Shown here one piece after another: positions 45,701-57,367 of a stretch of 64,000 nucleotides of DNA. The notes under the pieces were generated by a model. That model saw nothing but the letters and a program-made list of their open reading frames with translations. It made no database searches and had not been told where the DNA came from. Source of the DNA: Zymoseptoria tritici IPO323. Lineage: Eukaryota > Ascomycota > Dothideomycetes > Mycosphaerellales > Mycosphaerellaceae. Numbering within the stretch: position 1 is the first letter of the stretch; every line of letters starts with the position of its first letter. Where the stretch lies: positions 345,214 to 409,213 of the forward strand of contig NC_018198.1 in assembly GCF_000219625.1 (NCBI RefSeq), written 5' to 3'. The translations under genes and the position numbers were made by a program.

Positions 45701-47814
45701 ATTCCGGACTTCGCTATTCTATCTCGCCCTATCTACGTAGTAGCTAAGGCGGGTAGTATCTTCGTCTAGACGCTACTCGAATAGTATACGATAGATTAGC
45801 TTAAGGAGGCACTTATTACGGCACCGGCCCTTATTACGATCGATTACGTTAACGGAGGGACTATAATCGTAGTAGTAGATATATCTAGTCTTAGCTAGGG
45901 AGTAGTACTTATATAGGTAGTAAAGGGCAACGACCGCCGTAAGTATCCGGTTCGATTTGGAAGTAGTTTATAGACTAAGGAAGAAGCTAAATACGATACT
46001 AGTAAGCGAGAGTGTCGTAGTGTACTCTATACTCTTAAGAAGCTTAAAGTATATATATTCGGTGTTTACTTCGTACTAGAAGTAGATGCGAATACGCTAG
46101 TTTACTAACTTAATATGCTGGCGAACGATCTTCCGACCTTAGTTACGGCTCGATAGATTACTTAGATTCGGCTCTTCGACTTTACGGTCAAGTATATGCC
46201 TAGCCGAAAGTATAGCGCCGCTAATAGCCTTTTACGGAAACCTTAGACTCTATCTAATACCGCAGACAAGGAACATAATATAGACCCGGATAATATAATT
46301 AACCGTAACTTCTTTTAGGTATAGGTATATACCGGCAATATTAACATTAAGGACATTATAGAAGGCGAGCTATCCGAATTCTACTAGAAGATTACGTACT
46401 ACCTAGCTACACTTTTACGACCGCCCTCGGTAGATCTAATAGAGTTCTATACCCTTAAGAAGAAGTTAAGGCGGTATCTTATTCGCGATAGGATTCTGTA
46501 CCGCTAAAAGCGTATTAATACGCTACTAGCTCGAGTAATCGACAATAAGGATAAGCGTAAGACTATACTTTTGTACTACTATAATTTCCCGGATGCCGGT
46601 TACCGCGGTCGCGAAGTAGTGTTCTACAAGCTCTCTAGTAGGTACTTCTAGAAGGGCATATATAAGGACGTATTACGATATATTAAAGGGTGCCCGTAGT
46701 GCAACCTACGTAGTACGGGTAACTACGCGAATGCTCTACTATATATACCTAATCCGGAGCCTAGTACGATCTAGGCGATTAATACTATAAATGTCGACTT
46801 AACTATAAGTATTATTATAGCAAGGGAGCTAGTTAGCGGCTTCCCGGAGGCGCGTATTATAAACAAAAGTAAGCTTATTAGTACGAACAGTGTTAGCTCT
46901 ACTATAATTGCTAGCTTTATATACGAGATGCTCTTTTATAGGTATAGTGTTATAAAATTAACCCGGCTTAATAGTAGCCGTAAGAACTTCGGTAAGGTAC
47001 TTACTCTACTCGTACAAATAGACGTACGACTTAGTCGCGTATTGCCCTATTACCCTTAAGGAAATAGAATAGTAGAGCGAGGGCACCCGAATATACTCGA
47101 TGTTCTCGCTAAGTATACGAACGGAACTATAAAAGGATAGCGCCGGTATTTCTATGCCGCGCTATAGGCTAATCGATCTACTATTCGAAGAACTACCGGC
47201 TATATACCTTCTAAACTCTAGTATTCCTTTAATGTTATCCTTCCGGTAGAGCTTAAGTTTTAGACTTAGAATACTACGGCTTAGAACAATATTCGTACGG
47301 AAGAAGATCTTATCGCCCTACGTACCGAGTAGATCCTTATAAGGGAAACAGACATTAAGGAAGCCCGCCTTCGTAGCCTACGGCTTCGAGAGCTTACTAA
47401 GGAATACTAGGATAATACCTACAACACCGACGACATACTAATCCCTCTTAGCACTACTATTCTTATACGCCGCGGAGAAAGAAAGTTAACTACGGAAAAG
47501 CTATCGTTCCGATAGAAGGGACTATATCGTATATACTTATACCTAGAAGCTACGTCGACGTATAAGATTAAGGAATTTACTAGCGCCGTTCTTACTACGA
47601 CCTTTCCGCGCCGAATGCTCCGCCCTATACCTAAGTAGGATTCTATACGCGTATTACTACCGGAAGTCGGATCTACTATACCTCTAGAGGACGAGCTTAA
47701 AGAAGGGCACAATCTAAGCGACGAAGATAATAGTCTACTACCGTCCCCGTAGGTGCGACTACCTAACCTAGCCTTACTAGACGTATCGTAGTACGAGCGC
47801 TTCGTATAACAGCC

Positions 47815-47818
<4 letters not shown>
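42721..47818 (+). pseudogene. gypsy-1 pol (protease, RT, RNase H, integrase)
   Basis: Protease lies around 43,500-44,060: the active-site strand at ~43,680 reads INKGSESYI, with Asn where Asp is required. RT spans ~44,930-45,480: PQFLVSKKDLNEKGQ-type fingers, and the catalytic box at 45,380-45,391 reads YLDN instead of YxDD. RNase H spans ~45,800-46,120 (VVVDISSLS..GVVL, then EAKYDTSKRECRSVLYTLKK). The integrase zinc finger at ~46,560-46,705 ends KGCP.CN with both His positions now Tyr; the core follows to ~47,250, and the C-terminal domain extends to about 47,750. Stops are almost all TAG at Gln codons. The frame order is that of the Ty3 group. Gag/pol frame relation was not determined. Confidence 0.75.
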
Positions 47819-47845
<27 letters not shown>

Positions 47846-47855
47846 AGGGGGGGGG
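47819..47855 (+). repeat. Homopolymer tract G27-A-G9
   Basis: Twenty-seven consecutive G, one A, nine G, immediately after the readable end of pol. No other G run of comparable length occurs in the window. It is not at an LTR border. It could form a G-quadruplex, and it could also be an assembly or polishing artefact in length. Confidence 0.9.
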
Positions 47856-48569
47856 AAGAGTACGCGGCGTTATTTACTCGACCTCGTTATTTATATCTAT
47901 ACTAAGTGTACTAACATAGATCGCCTAAAGCGGTGAAGTAAGCTCTTTTCGCCTATAGCATCGCTATCCCCGCCGCTAATTATCGCTACTAGAACACTAC
48001 TATTAACTACGATACGTAGTAAAGAAGAAGAGAAAGAACAGTAAGTAGTAAAGCTTTTTAGGGGCTTAGCTACGCTTCCGGAACAATTATAAGCGGTTTC
48101 TAACAATTAGAAATAATTTACCTCTAATAGAAGGTTTATAAACATCTAGAATTTACTAACAACTATCGCTACGACTAGTATTATTATATCGCGGCTACTA
48201 CCGCCGTCCCCGCTACCCCGTCCCGGTATTGCCCCGGGCTACCCCCGGGGGTAATTAAGGGAAAACAGCCGCATTAAGGTAGTAACTAGCACTAGCTCGA
48301 CTATCTAGAAATAGCGAACTATTAAACTAACTACGCTCTTTAATGTACGCACTAAAGCGTAACTACTCGTACTTAACATCGATACTTATAGTAGGTATAT
48401 ATTAACTACTACTTTCCGCCTTAATCGGGAGTAGCCGGCTAGCCTTATTTTCTCCTACCGGTAGTTCTTATACATTTTCTCGAGTTACTTTTTACGACTA
48501 TAACCCCCTTATTAACATCCTTGTTTACTATCCCCCTTTATAACTAGTGTCGATAGCCGACTCGTCTTT
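47856..48569. other. Spacer between pol and ORF3 of gypsy-1
   Basis: No clear reading frame and no ATG that decides the ORF3 start. A GC-rich inverted patch CCCCGGGCTACCCCCGGGG lies near 48,225-48,245. The spacer may hold a promoter or an intron of ORF3; no splice signals are convincing after RIP. Confidence 0.4.
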
Positions 48570-51500
48570 ATAAGCGCTTACGCTTATACTATAAGGCGCG
48601 CTACTTACCCCTATCTAATATAACGGCAACACCTTTAGTAGTATTAATAAAATTCGTACCTACGTAGTAAACTTCGATAAGGAAGAAGTACTCTAGTTCT
48701 ACGTAGACATAGCTAAGAAGCTTAAGGCTTTCGGCGTAGCTATAAAGGCAACTACTAACAATATACGTATACTATTCGATAAGGAGCTAGCGGTCTACTA
48801 CCTAGTCGAGGTTAATCGCTTTAATCTGCTCGATAGTAAAGTTAAGAACTACTCCGCTAATCTTTAGATTTCTCGCGACTCGGTAAAGCGTAACGACTAG
48901 TATCGCCGTACGCTAAGTACAAATCTTTAAATCGAGGATGCCCCGAGTATAGTCGTATATCCGTACTTTATAATTAATAAAGTGCGCTCTAACGACTTTA
49001 ATAAGCACATAAGCGCACTTATTAACTCCTCGAAGAAAGTAGAGTAAACAATTAACGCTCTTACTCGTACTATAATTACTAATATTAGCAAAACCCGTAC
49101 TACCCGTACGACCGAAATTACCGTTAGCGATGTTAAGCTAGTAGTTTAGAATGTTAAGAACGATCCGGACACTACTATGCGCGCAATTACGCGCTCGGAA
49201 TTAGAAGAATTAGAAAAGGCTATTAATAACCGTAGTAATAAGATAAAGGCGAACCTACTCTTCTACTCTTAATACCGCATTAATATATAAGGTACGCTTA
49301 TTAGATTCTACCCTACTACCGCCCTTACTATCGACTACCCTAAGAGCCCGGTTAATAGCCCTAAGCCTACTCGTACTTTATTACCTAACCGCGGCCGTAC
49401 GCGCTCTAGCGTTAAATTTACGAATAAGTTCGATACTAGCGCGGTACAATAAGTTAAGGAAGACGAGCTCTTAGCCGAGGCCCTTTAAGATATCGATAAC
49501 TAAGAAGTGCGTCCTCTTAGTAAGGATGCGGCGAGTACTCGGCCGACTATACGGCTACGCGTAGGTGCCCGTACTACTACTACTACGCTTATAGCTACGC
49601 GCGGCGATAACGCCGAGGAAGATAATACGGATAATACTAGCAACGACGACTTTAAGGATAAGCTAGGTCGTCGTAACCGCGGTATTAAGACTACGGCTAT
49701 AAAGGCTAGAATTAAGGATAACTATATATACTTCCGCCCGAATATATCTATAACTACTAACCTTTCGGATAGCACTGTTCGGAAAGCCGCCTTAAAGGCG
49801 GTTATCGAGAAAATTAAGAAGCTTACTCGCCTTAAGGATAAGGCTATAATTACCGTAGCTGCTCGTACTAAAGTTAATGCGGTTATAGCTCTTACTACTA
49901 CCTACCTAAGCGACGGTTACTACATCTGCTTCGCGCATTAGTATTAGCTTCTTAGAAAGGCTAGATATTACGTTAACGTACTTAGCTACGACACCGCTAT
50001 ATAGCGTATTATCGACTACGCGAACAACACCGGTAATCGTATTACGGCTTTCTTATTAACTAATAATGCCTACGCTAATATTAAGAAGTTTACTTAGTCC
50101 CCTTATCCCCGCGACGCCTACCTTATATACCGTAAGATCCCTAACAAATTAGTGTTCGAGGTTTATATAATAAACGACGATTTCTTTATAGCCGCTAAAG
50201 CTATACTACCCGGAGTCTACGATTAGTTCTAGCTAGACAGCACGATCGCTATTAACATCTTCGGCTAGTAGAAGAACTTCGACCTTCTATATATCTTTAA
50301 GAGCGAGTTTAAGATATACTACTATTATTTCCTTATACCTCCTGGTACTAACGACATTAGCTAGTTGCGTAACTACTTCTACTTGCTAATGTAGTAGAGT
50401 ATGCGTTAAGACCTAATATACTACGCATTGTACTACCTTCTTCGACTAGATAAGGTAATAAACCTCTACTTATACCCGTACTACGCTAAGCTTACGCTTC
50501 CGGGGGCGTTTACTACTTTTAAGCATATAGATTACAACCCTATTAATATGCTCGAGGGTAATAAGTTAATAGCAATAATAATTTAAGGTTTAGTTTCCCT
50601 TACCGATAAAGATAAGGAGAACTGTACCCTAATTATCCCCGGTATGTACCTACACTAGAAGAAGTAGTGTACTAACATAGAGGAGCGTACGTAGGTACTT
50701 ATCGACTCTAAAGTCGCTAAGGGTATAGACAAGGAGGCTACTACGAAGGATGCTCGCTTTAAGCTTAGTCTACGTAATGCGATAGTTCTAATAATTACCG
50801 ATAAGATAATTACTATAGAGGATCTTCGGGAATTTAAGACTAACTAGCACCTTTAGCTAGTTAAGGCCGGTGTTGCTCGCATCTCTTATCTACTACTTCC
50901 GTATAGATCTACCGGACTAGTAACTAAGCTACGTATAACTATTCTACTATAGTTTATCGCCGGTAAGCCCGGTAGTGCTATCGAGAATGCCTTAGCTAGT
51001 ACCGTCGCCGAGCTTGCCTACTCCTACTCCGTACGTATACCTAGCTTTAAGACTCCGTCTAGTAAGCCTAACAACTACGGTACACCTACTACGCCCTTCC
51101 CTACCTCGGTAGTTATCCGTACGTAGAGTACTCTGTCTAACGCTGTTCTCGGTGCTACTACCTACCTCGATGCCGGTATTAAGGCTAACTAAGATGCCCT
51201 CTTCTCTAATTCTAAATTCTACCGTAAGGAGTACGTTACTAAGACTCGCGCTATATTAGTCGCTCGCGTCTTCCTTACTATAGCCGACTACGTCCGTCCG
51301 TAAGAGCAAGAAGCCTTTAGATTTAATAATAGCTACTTCGGCGGTAGTAAGTACGAGAAGGTAAGCGCGAGCGATACGGAGCGTACCGAGCGTATAGCCG
51401 CACTAGCTAAGAACAAGAGCAAGCAACAGGTTAAGGAAATAGCCTAGGAAATTAACGACCGTAATAATAGTAAGGGTTTAAAGGTAACTATTAATACTAA

Positions 51501-51735
51501 GGGTAATATAGTCGAGGAGAGTAAGGCTCGTAACCCCTCGGCTAAGACTAACACTAAGGATCTGCCTGTTTTTAATACCTCCGGTCGCGTTGCCGACGGA
51601 TACGTGCCGACTATAGAGTAGGTTTACTAGTAATACCTATAGTTCGGTAGTAAGGAAGAGGACTAGCTCGCTAAGAACTAGCTTAATAAGCTAGATCTTC
51701 GTAACGACGACATTAAGGAACTTAGTCGCTATTAA
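48570..51735 (+). pseudogene. gypsy-1 ORF3: large extra protein, possible 2OG/Fe(II) oxygenase domain
   Basis: One frame can be read for about 1,050 codons from near 48,570 to the TAA at 51,733, interrupted only by RIP-type stops. The longest open piece is 49,507-49,941. The N-terminal third is Lys/Thr/Asn-rich with a basic segment (KDKLGRRNRGIKTTAIKA). The middle is globular. At 50,521-50,532 the codons read K-H-I-D, 43 residues later GMYLH (His at 50,653), and 11 residues after that Arg. HxD...H...R with an NCTLIIPGM-type strand before the second His is the metal- and 2-oxoglutarate-binding pattern of Fe(II) dioxygenases, including fungal TET/JBP-like proteins. The C-terminus is charged (ERIAALAKNKSKQQVKEIA). 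It lies between pol and the 3' LTR, hence inside the element. The fold assignment is inference from few residues. Confidence 0.45.
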
Positions 51736-51771
51736 GTAGTGCTTATTGTGTCTATAGCATAGACATATAAC

Positions 51772-51787
51772 AAGTAGGGGAGGGAAA
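51772..51787 (+). promoter_or_regulatory. Polypurine tract of gypsy-1
   Basis: AAGTAGGGGAGGGAAA abuts the TG of the 3' LTR at 51,788. This is the correct place and composition for plus-strand priming and fixes the LTR boundary. Confidence 0.8.
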
Positions 51788-52042
51788 TGTTGTAGGGCAA
51801 ATAGTGTCGAATATAGTTTATAGTATAGCGTAGTTTTAGGTCTTAGCAATGTATAGTAGTCGGATTCTTCCTTTTTTTAAGGATCTAACAACAACATTAC
51901 CGGTCGTCGGTAGCACTTAATGCACTTTATAGCTACTACTTATTTCTTAATATAATTCTACGCTCGATACCGCGCCCTTAAGGCACTTATACACTTACCT
52001 CTTAGTGCCTTAGGTTAGTAGTAGTCGATGCCGCCTACTATA
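51788..52042 (+). repeat. 3' LTR of gypsy-1
   Basis: 255 bp, starts TGTTGTAGGG, ends CTACTATA (the 5' LTR ends CTACTACA; C-to-T at CpA). Followed by GCCT, the right target-site copy. Confidence 0.85.
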
Positions 52043-52349
52043 GCCTATAACGACTACGGTACCGATAGACGTAATAATATTATCTTCGTATCCGTATAGG
52101 TATAAGAAGGCTATATAAATTAATTATTCTATCCGAAGATAAAGATCTCGCCTACAGTATCCTAGTAGCTCCGGTTTATCAGAAAACGAGGTAAACGAGT
52201 ATATTAATTAATTAACTATCTACCGGTACGAACGAGGGCTATATATATCCGTAACTACTATATCTAGAAGGTTCTACTACGTTATATAAGGCGTTAGCCG
52301 ACGTAATCGATTTATAAGTAGAAACGAAGTAAATGTTCGATATATTTCT
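52043..52349 (-). mobile_element. 3' LTR portion of the minus-strand copia element
   Basis: On the minus strand a purine-rich AGGAAGTAGGGGGAG (about 52,350-52,364) is followed directly by TATTAGAAATATATCGAAC, the position and form expected for a copia LTR start (TG changed to TA by RIP). The LTR runs to the gypsy-1 insertion at 52,046, so its end is either cut off by gypsy-1 or lies left of 39,334. Confidence 0.5.
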
Positions 52350-52369
52350 AATACTCCCCCTACTTCCTA

Positions 52370-55160
52370 AACCGGTAGGATTAGGAAGTCTTTCCCGTAG
52401 TCGTATACCCGAGTAAACGAACGTTTTTAAGCTACTTTACCTTAGGTAAAGGCTTCGTAAGGTAGTCTACTAGTATCTCTTTCGTCGGGTAGTAAGAGAT
52501 ACTAATCGTTCGGTCTTCGGCGAGCTCTCGTACGTAGTATAGCGCTACGTCTAAGTACTTAGTCCGGGAGTAGAACTCGGGGTTCTTAACTAAGGCTACG
52601 GACGCCTCGTTATTACCGTAGAGTTATATAAAGCCTATAGGATAGCGTATTTACTCGAGAAAACGCTTAATCTAAACGGCCTCTTTCGAAGCGTATCCGA
52701 GGGATATATACTCGGCTTCCGTAGTAGATATTAATATACTACGTTATAGCTTCGAGGACTAGCTTATAAGGCCGTTAGCTAGCTTAAAAACGTAGCCTAT
52801 TGTCGACTTTCTAGTTATAGAGTCTATAGTATAGTCCGAGTCGGCGTATCTTATCGGTTTGTTATTTCCCTTTACTATAAAGCGAATAGCGTAGTCCCGG
52901 GTCGTTCCTAAGTACTTTAGGATATAGAGAGCGGCGTCGAAGTATCTCTTAGTCGGGTTAACCGAGTACTAGCTTAGTCGTTACGTTATAAACGCTATAT
53001 CGGCTCGAGTAGCTCGTATAAGCTAGTTTAGCTTCCCGACTAGTCTCCTATACGCCCTATCGTCCGTAGGCGTATCCGTAGGTTCTTAGGGGGTAAGAGA
53101 AGTATATTCGTAGGCCGGAGTATACGTAGACTATCCGCTTTCTTCTATATCGAACTCGCGAAGCGTACCTTCGATATAGTACTTTTGATTAATTACTATC
53201 GATCCGTCGGCTTCGTAATCGATCCGGATACTAAGTAGGTACCTCGCGGGACCTAGATCTTTTATTTTAAATTAATCCGTAAGTATACGCTTAAGTAAGA
53301 CGATCTTCTCTTTTATATCCGCGAGTATAAGAAGGTCGTCGATATAGAGAGCTACGATAACGTCCCCGTCTTTAGATATAAAAACGGACTAGTCGGCGGG
53401 AATAGCGTATAGCCCGAGGTCGGCAAAGAAGCTAGTTATAAGCCTATTCTAGTTACGGCCGCTTTTCTTTAAGCCGTAGAGTCCTCGTATAAGGCGAATA
53501 ACGTAGTCTTCCCTTATATCTAAACCTTTAGGAGGTTCTAGATATCTTTCTTCCTTAAGAGGGCCCTCGAGATAGGCCGTAACGACGTCTATTTAGTATA
53601 TAACTAGTCCTCGTATAGCTACTATAGATAAGAGGAGTAGTAGGCTCTCGAGATATCCTACGGGGCTAAACGTTTCGGTATAGTCTACCCCGTATCGTTA
53701 GCTATATCCCTTACCGACTACTCGAGCCTTATATACGTCGATTTGCCCGTTAGGTAAGAGCTTAAGCTTAAAGACCTACTTCGTTTCTACGAGCTTAATA
53801 CTCTTTCCCTTCGGACGAGGTATTATATCGAGCGTTCCCGTAGAGAATAGAGACGATAGCTCTTTATCTATAGCTTATTTCTACTCTCGGTATTATACGC
53901 TCTTTATAGCCTCGTCGTATATCTTTAGAGTAGCTATCTTTATCGTAGGAGAGTAGTCTACTTTACGAGCTTCGTATAACGGCGTATATCTATCGGGTTA
54001 TCTTCGTTCCTAAGTAGGAAAGCGGCTCGTCGACTACGTAGTCTCTTCGACGGTTCTACTAGGCTTTCCGGTAGCCGTAGTAGTCGTAGTAGTCCCTCGC
54101 GGACGTACTACTATCGTATCGTCTTTGTTCTCGTTTATAGCTTTAATAGTATTCGTAGCTACTTCCTCGTCGTTATCTAGGTTGAATTCGATCTCCTTAG
54201 GCGTCCTAGGTACGGTTTCGATAGGTACTTACTCGTTAAGTACCGTATCTATAGAATAGAAGACGTCTCCCCCTCTCTTATCCTCGTCGAAACGAATAGA
54301 GCTCGCTAGCTTTATAGCTTTCGTTTAAGGGTTAAAGATCCGGTACTATTTCGTAGACGGGCTATAGCCGGTAAAGATACTAGTATAAGAGCGATCGTCT
54401 AGCTTATCTCTCTTCTCTATAGGAATATAAGTATAAGCTAAGTAACCGAATACCTATAAGTATTATCTACTAGGTTTCGTACTAGTAAAGAGCTCTTCGG
54501 GAGTCTTCTCTTCGCCTTTCCTCGGAGTTCTATTCTATAGATAATAAGCCGTAGCGATAGCTTCGCCCTAAAGGTATTTAGGTAGCTTTACGCCGCCTAA
54601 TAGGAATCTTACTAAGGTCGTAAGCGTACGGTTTTACCTTTCCGCTACGCCGTTCTATTCGGGCGTATACGGTATAGTCGTTTTAATCTATATATCCTCG
54701 AAGACGTCCCGTAGCTTAAGGAACTCCTTAGCGTTATCTACTCGAATAGTAATAAGACGGGTAAGCGATTCGCTACTCTCTCGCTCGGCTATACGCCGCT
54801 ATATTCGTATACGGGTATATACCTCGTCCCGGGTCTTATAAAGCTCGATCTAACTCTTATAGGAGTAGTCGTCCGTAATAGTAAGGATATATCGATTCCC
54901 GGCGAGGGTCTTATACTTATAAGGCCCCTAAAAGTTAATATAGACTCTTTCGAGAGGTTTAGTAGCTCTCTTAGCCGGTTTACGGCTTTATTATCGAGTT
55001 ACCTTCGATAGCTCGTAAGTCTTATATATATCTTTAATAAGATATAGTATAGGAAGTCCGGATAGCTCCTAAGGAGCTATAACGAGCTTATCGTTTCCTA
55101 GGTGTCCGAGGCGTCGATACTAAAGTATAGACTCTTTCGTAGACTATTTCGATTCCGTAG
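52370..55160 (-). pseudogene. Ty1/copia pol, 5'-truncated and RIP-mutated
   Basis: Reading the minus strand downward from 55,160: the pre-integrase zinc region with YRRLGHLGNDKL (55,119-55,085); the integrase core with GNRYILTITDDYS, where the first catalytic Asp is now Asn (VYINF; codon at 54,934-54,936); later VDNAKEF and a NGVAER motif. Next a variable linker, then RT starting ELSSLFSTGTLDIIPRPKGK, with an intact Y-I-D-D box at 53,348-53,337. RNase H follows with YADSDYTIDSITRKSTIGYV and STTEAEYISLGYASKEAV. The frame ends near 52,375, just before the polypurine tract. Integrase before RT defines the Ty1/copia order. gag and the 5' LTR are absent because the element is interrupted at 55,160 by the next LTR element. 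Many TAG stops. Confidence 0.85.
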
Positions 55161-55465
55161 TGTAGTGGGGAATATCGCACTGTCACGTGTGGTCTGTATC
55201 TAGCTTCAGCTTCGTGTGCAGGTCGGAGGATCATCAAGACACCGACCTAGGAGGAACAGGACACCGACTACTAGGACCTCCGGAAGGACCTTCGACACGC
55301 ACACGAGGCCTAATAGTACAGAGCACTTAATACTACCTCTTTTGCCCCCCTACCTTTTACTCTAATTGTACAGTTTACCGCCCTTTTTGCCCCCTATGCT
55401 ACCTCGTACGTCCGTACTGCTACTATCCGCGGGAGATCGGAACCTTTGGAAGTTCCCCCCTTACA
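55161..55465 (+). repeat. 5' LTR of a second LTR element (gypsy-2)
   Basis: 305 bp, starts TGTAGTGGGG and ends CCCCCCTTACA. It is followed by a primer-site sequence almost identical to that of gypsy-1. It interrupts the copia pol. It is much richer in CpA and TpG than its neighbours, so little RIP has acted. The partner LTR must lie beyond 64,000. Confidence 0.7.
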
Positions 55466-55490
55466 TTTTGGTGGACGATGTAAGACTCTT
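55466..55490 (+). promoter_or_regulatory. Putative primer-binding site of gypsy-2
   Basis: TTTTGGTGGACGATGTAAGA directly follows the LTR and matches the gypsy-1 site apart from RIP-type changes. TGGTGGACGATG could pair with a tRNA ending in ...CCA; the tRNA is not identified. Confidence 0.55.
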
Positions 55491-55699
55491 TCCTTCGCGA
55501 AAGCGGAGAAGGAGGATATACAAAGGGTAGGCAGCAGTGCGGAAGTGCGGAGCAGCTACGACCTCGACAATAGCGCCGGTCGCCTTACGAGTACTTACGA
55601 CGCATACGACGAATACCCTCCCTCAAAGAAAGGATTACGATATACCTCTGCCCCTTAGCTAGGGTAGTAGGCTTAAGTACCTAAGTTTAAAGTCTAAGT

Positions 55700-56640
55700 T
55701 CAAAATACAAAGTACCTTAATGCACAAATCGCTGTGTGCACATTGCTGGATCTACTACCGAATACACCCTAAATACACGAACATATAGACACATTCCCTA
55801 TACCCTACCGAGCTGTACACCCTACGCCGAGCAGCTCGTCGATACAGCCTAAGAAGGAGAAGGAAGAAACCGAGGGAGCAAAAGAGTACATAAAAAAGGG
55901 ATACTAACATCGTATAGAGTCTCGGTATAAAGCGCTCTCGCACTAATGCATACAACCGCGCTACCGGACTCGGATGTACGCCCTCAAAGCGCGACGCTAT
56001 AGCGGAGAGCATATCGACCACAATGGACGCGATTTGGGGTAAAAAGAAGCCTCCTAGGCCCAAAATCGTACTGCTATAGCTTTTCCTATGCCCGATTACC
56101 TACCGGTAAAGGTAAGCGAGACGAGCGGCGACTACATTTCATCTCTTATTTGGCGGCCCGCAGTGCCCTACATGCTCCGAAAAGAAGGACGAGCGAGTGA
56201 ATATGCCCCCTTAAGTACCTGGAATATCGTACCGGTCGCGGTGAAAGTTATAATAGACATAATAGACATTAGAGATTATCGCTCCTACACCTATACGAGC
56301 GACTACGCTACCGAGCTCAGCTACACGCCTTTAAAACGCGACACTGCTACGGAGGTAATATCGACTCTAGCGGATGCAAAATAGGGTAAAAACAAGCCTC
56401 CTAGGGCCAAAATCGTATAGCTATAGCTTTTCCTATGCCCGACTACCTGCCGAGGTAGGTACGCTAAGTGTACGGCAAACCCTATATGAGGCGCTCGTAA
56501 AGAAAAGAAAGAGAAACAGGGTAGAAAAAGAGCCCTTAAGTACCTAGAAAACTTTACCGACCGCCGTAGTAGCTATAATAGACATGCTGGACATTAGAGA
56601 ATACTCGGTTACGTAAGCCGTCCCGTGCTCTCGATAGAAT
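55700..56640 (+). repeat. Leader repeats of about 347 bp in gypsy-2
   Basis: GCCTCCTAGGCCCAAAATCG at 56,049 recurs at 56,396 as GCCTCCTAGGGCCAAAATCG, and the sequences before and after both (GCTATAGCTTTTCCTATGCC, then a TAATAGACAT...GACATTAGAGA block) also repeat. Two full units and part of a third are present. They sit in the untranslated leader between primer site and gag, as the different repeats of gypsy-1 do. Short frames in this block (for example 56,088-56,384) are not supported as genes. Confidence 0.8.
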
Positions 56641-57367
56641 GGCTATAAGAAACGAGACTGACTAGCTATTATGGCGTAGGCGTTGCGAATACCCTTAGAA
56701 ACGTCGCCTTATCGTACTAATCGCCTGACCGCTCCTTGGTGTTGCTTTCCGAGGCAATAGCAGATGATATCGCTACGAACCCTATACTAGAACTAGGGAG
56801 TACATAAGCCCTGCCTAGATCTACCGATACTAGGTTCTTAGTACGAGAATGCGATGTGTAGTTCTCGGCTCTAGCTGGCTAGAATAGTCTAAGAGGTGCG
56901 ACCTTTTAAGGGTGCGATGTTTCCTAGACCAAATTAGGAAGAGGGTCTGGTAAACAAATAATACCGAGCTACGGACCCTAGACGCACCCCTAGTCCTTAT
57001 TCCCCTACCCTGGACTCTTTTATACCGCACGAGAAGCGATCCCGCCTTATTCTCGAGTTTCTAGGTACTTAGCCGTCCTACGTGCCCGGAACGTACGATT
57101 ACACCCTGCCCGTACTAAGGAGACTATCGAATATAGCCCTAGACTATGTGTAAACGGCATAATTAGCTATAGTGCACTACTAGTAGCAACAATGTTTCCT
57201 AGACTAATAGTCTAGCAAACCCTCGAGAGCTTTAAATAGCCTACTCCCGCCGCCCCGGTATCGACGACGACTTGCCAACCTTTTCCTATACGCCTTCCGA
57301 ACACGCATCTGTACTCCTTACTTCCTATTTCCCTATTTGCGACACTAAGCTGTACATCGCTATTACG
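56641..57367. other. Rest of the gypsy-2 leader
   Basis: No coding frame. It contains a diverged short duplication (GTGCGATGTTTCCTAGAC near 56,920 and CAATGTTTCCTAGACTAA near 57,190). Just before the gag ATG the sequence is pyrimidine-rich, as in many fungal 5' leaders. Confidence 0.5.

Larger units (their letters stand above)
39334..52042 (+). mobile_element. Complete 12.7 kb Ty3-like LTR retrotransposon (gypsy-1), RIP-inactivated
   Basis: Two 255 bp LTRs enclose, in order, a putative primer-binding site, a repeat-rich leader, gag with zinc knuckle, protease, RT, RNase H, integrase, and then a third large ORF before a polypurine tract. RT before integrase places it in the Ty3 lineage. GCCT lies directly outside both LTRs (39,330-39,333 and 52,043-52,046), consistent with a 4 bp target duplication. 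The LTRs differ mainly by transitions of the RIP type, so age cannot be read from them. No frame is intact. The length is about twice that of typical fungal Ty3 elements because of the 1.36 kb leader and the 3.2 kb third ORF. Confidence 0.85.

Noticed and set aside
47419..47712. A minus-strand 97-codon frame.
   Set aside because: It is the antisense shadow of the gypsy-1 integrase region, left open because RIP stops arise on the coding strand.
47819..47855. The G tract as polypurine tract and 3' LTR border of gypsy-1.
   Set aside because: No LTR copy follows it. A proper purine tract (AAGTAGGGGAGGGAAA) stands directly before the real 3' LTR at 51,788.
55161..55465. A target-site duplication for gypsy-2.
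   Set aside because: The right end of the element lies outside the window, so the CGTAG before 55,161 cannot be tested.
56088..56384. A 98-codon plus-strand frame in the gypsy-2 leader.
   Set aside because: It lies within the 347 bp leader repeat, and the neighbouring repeat copies do not keep the frame.
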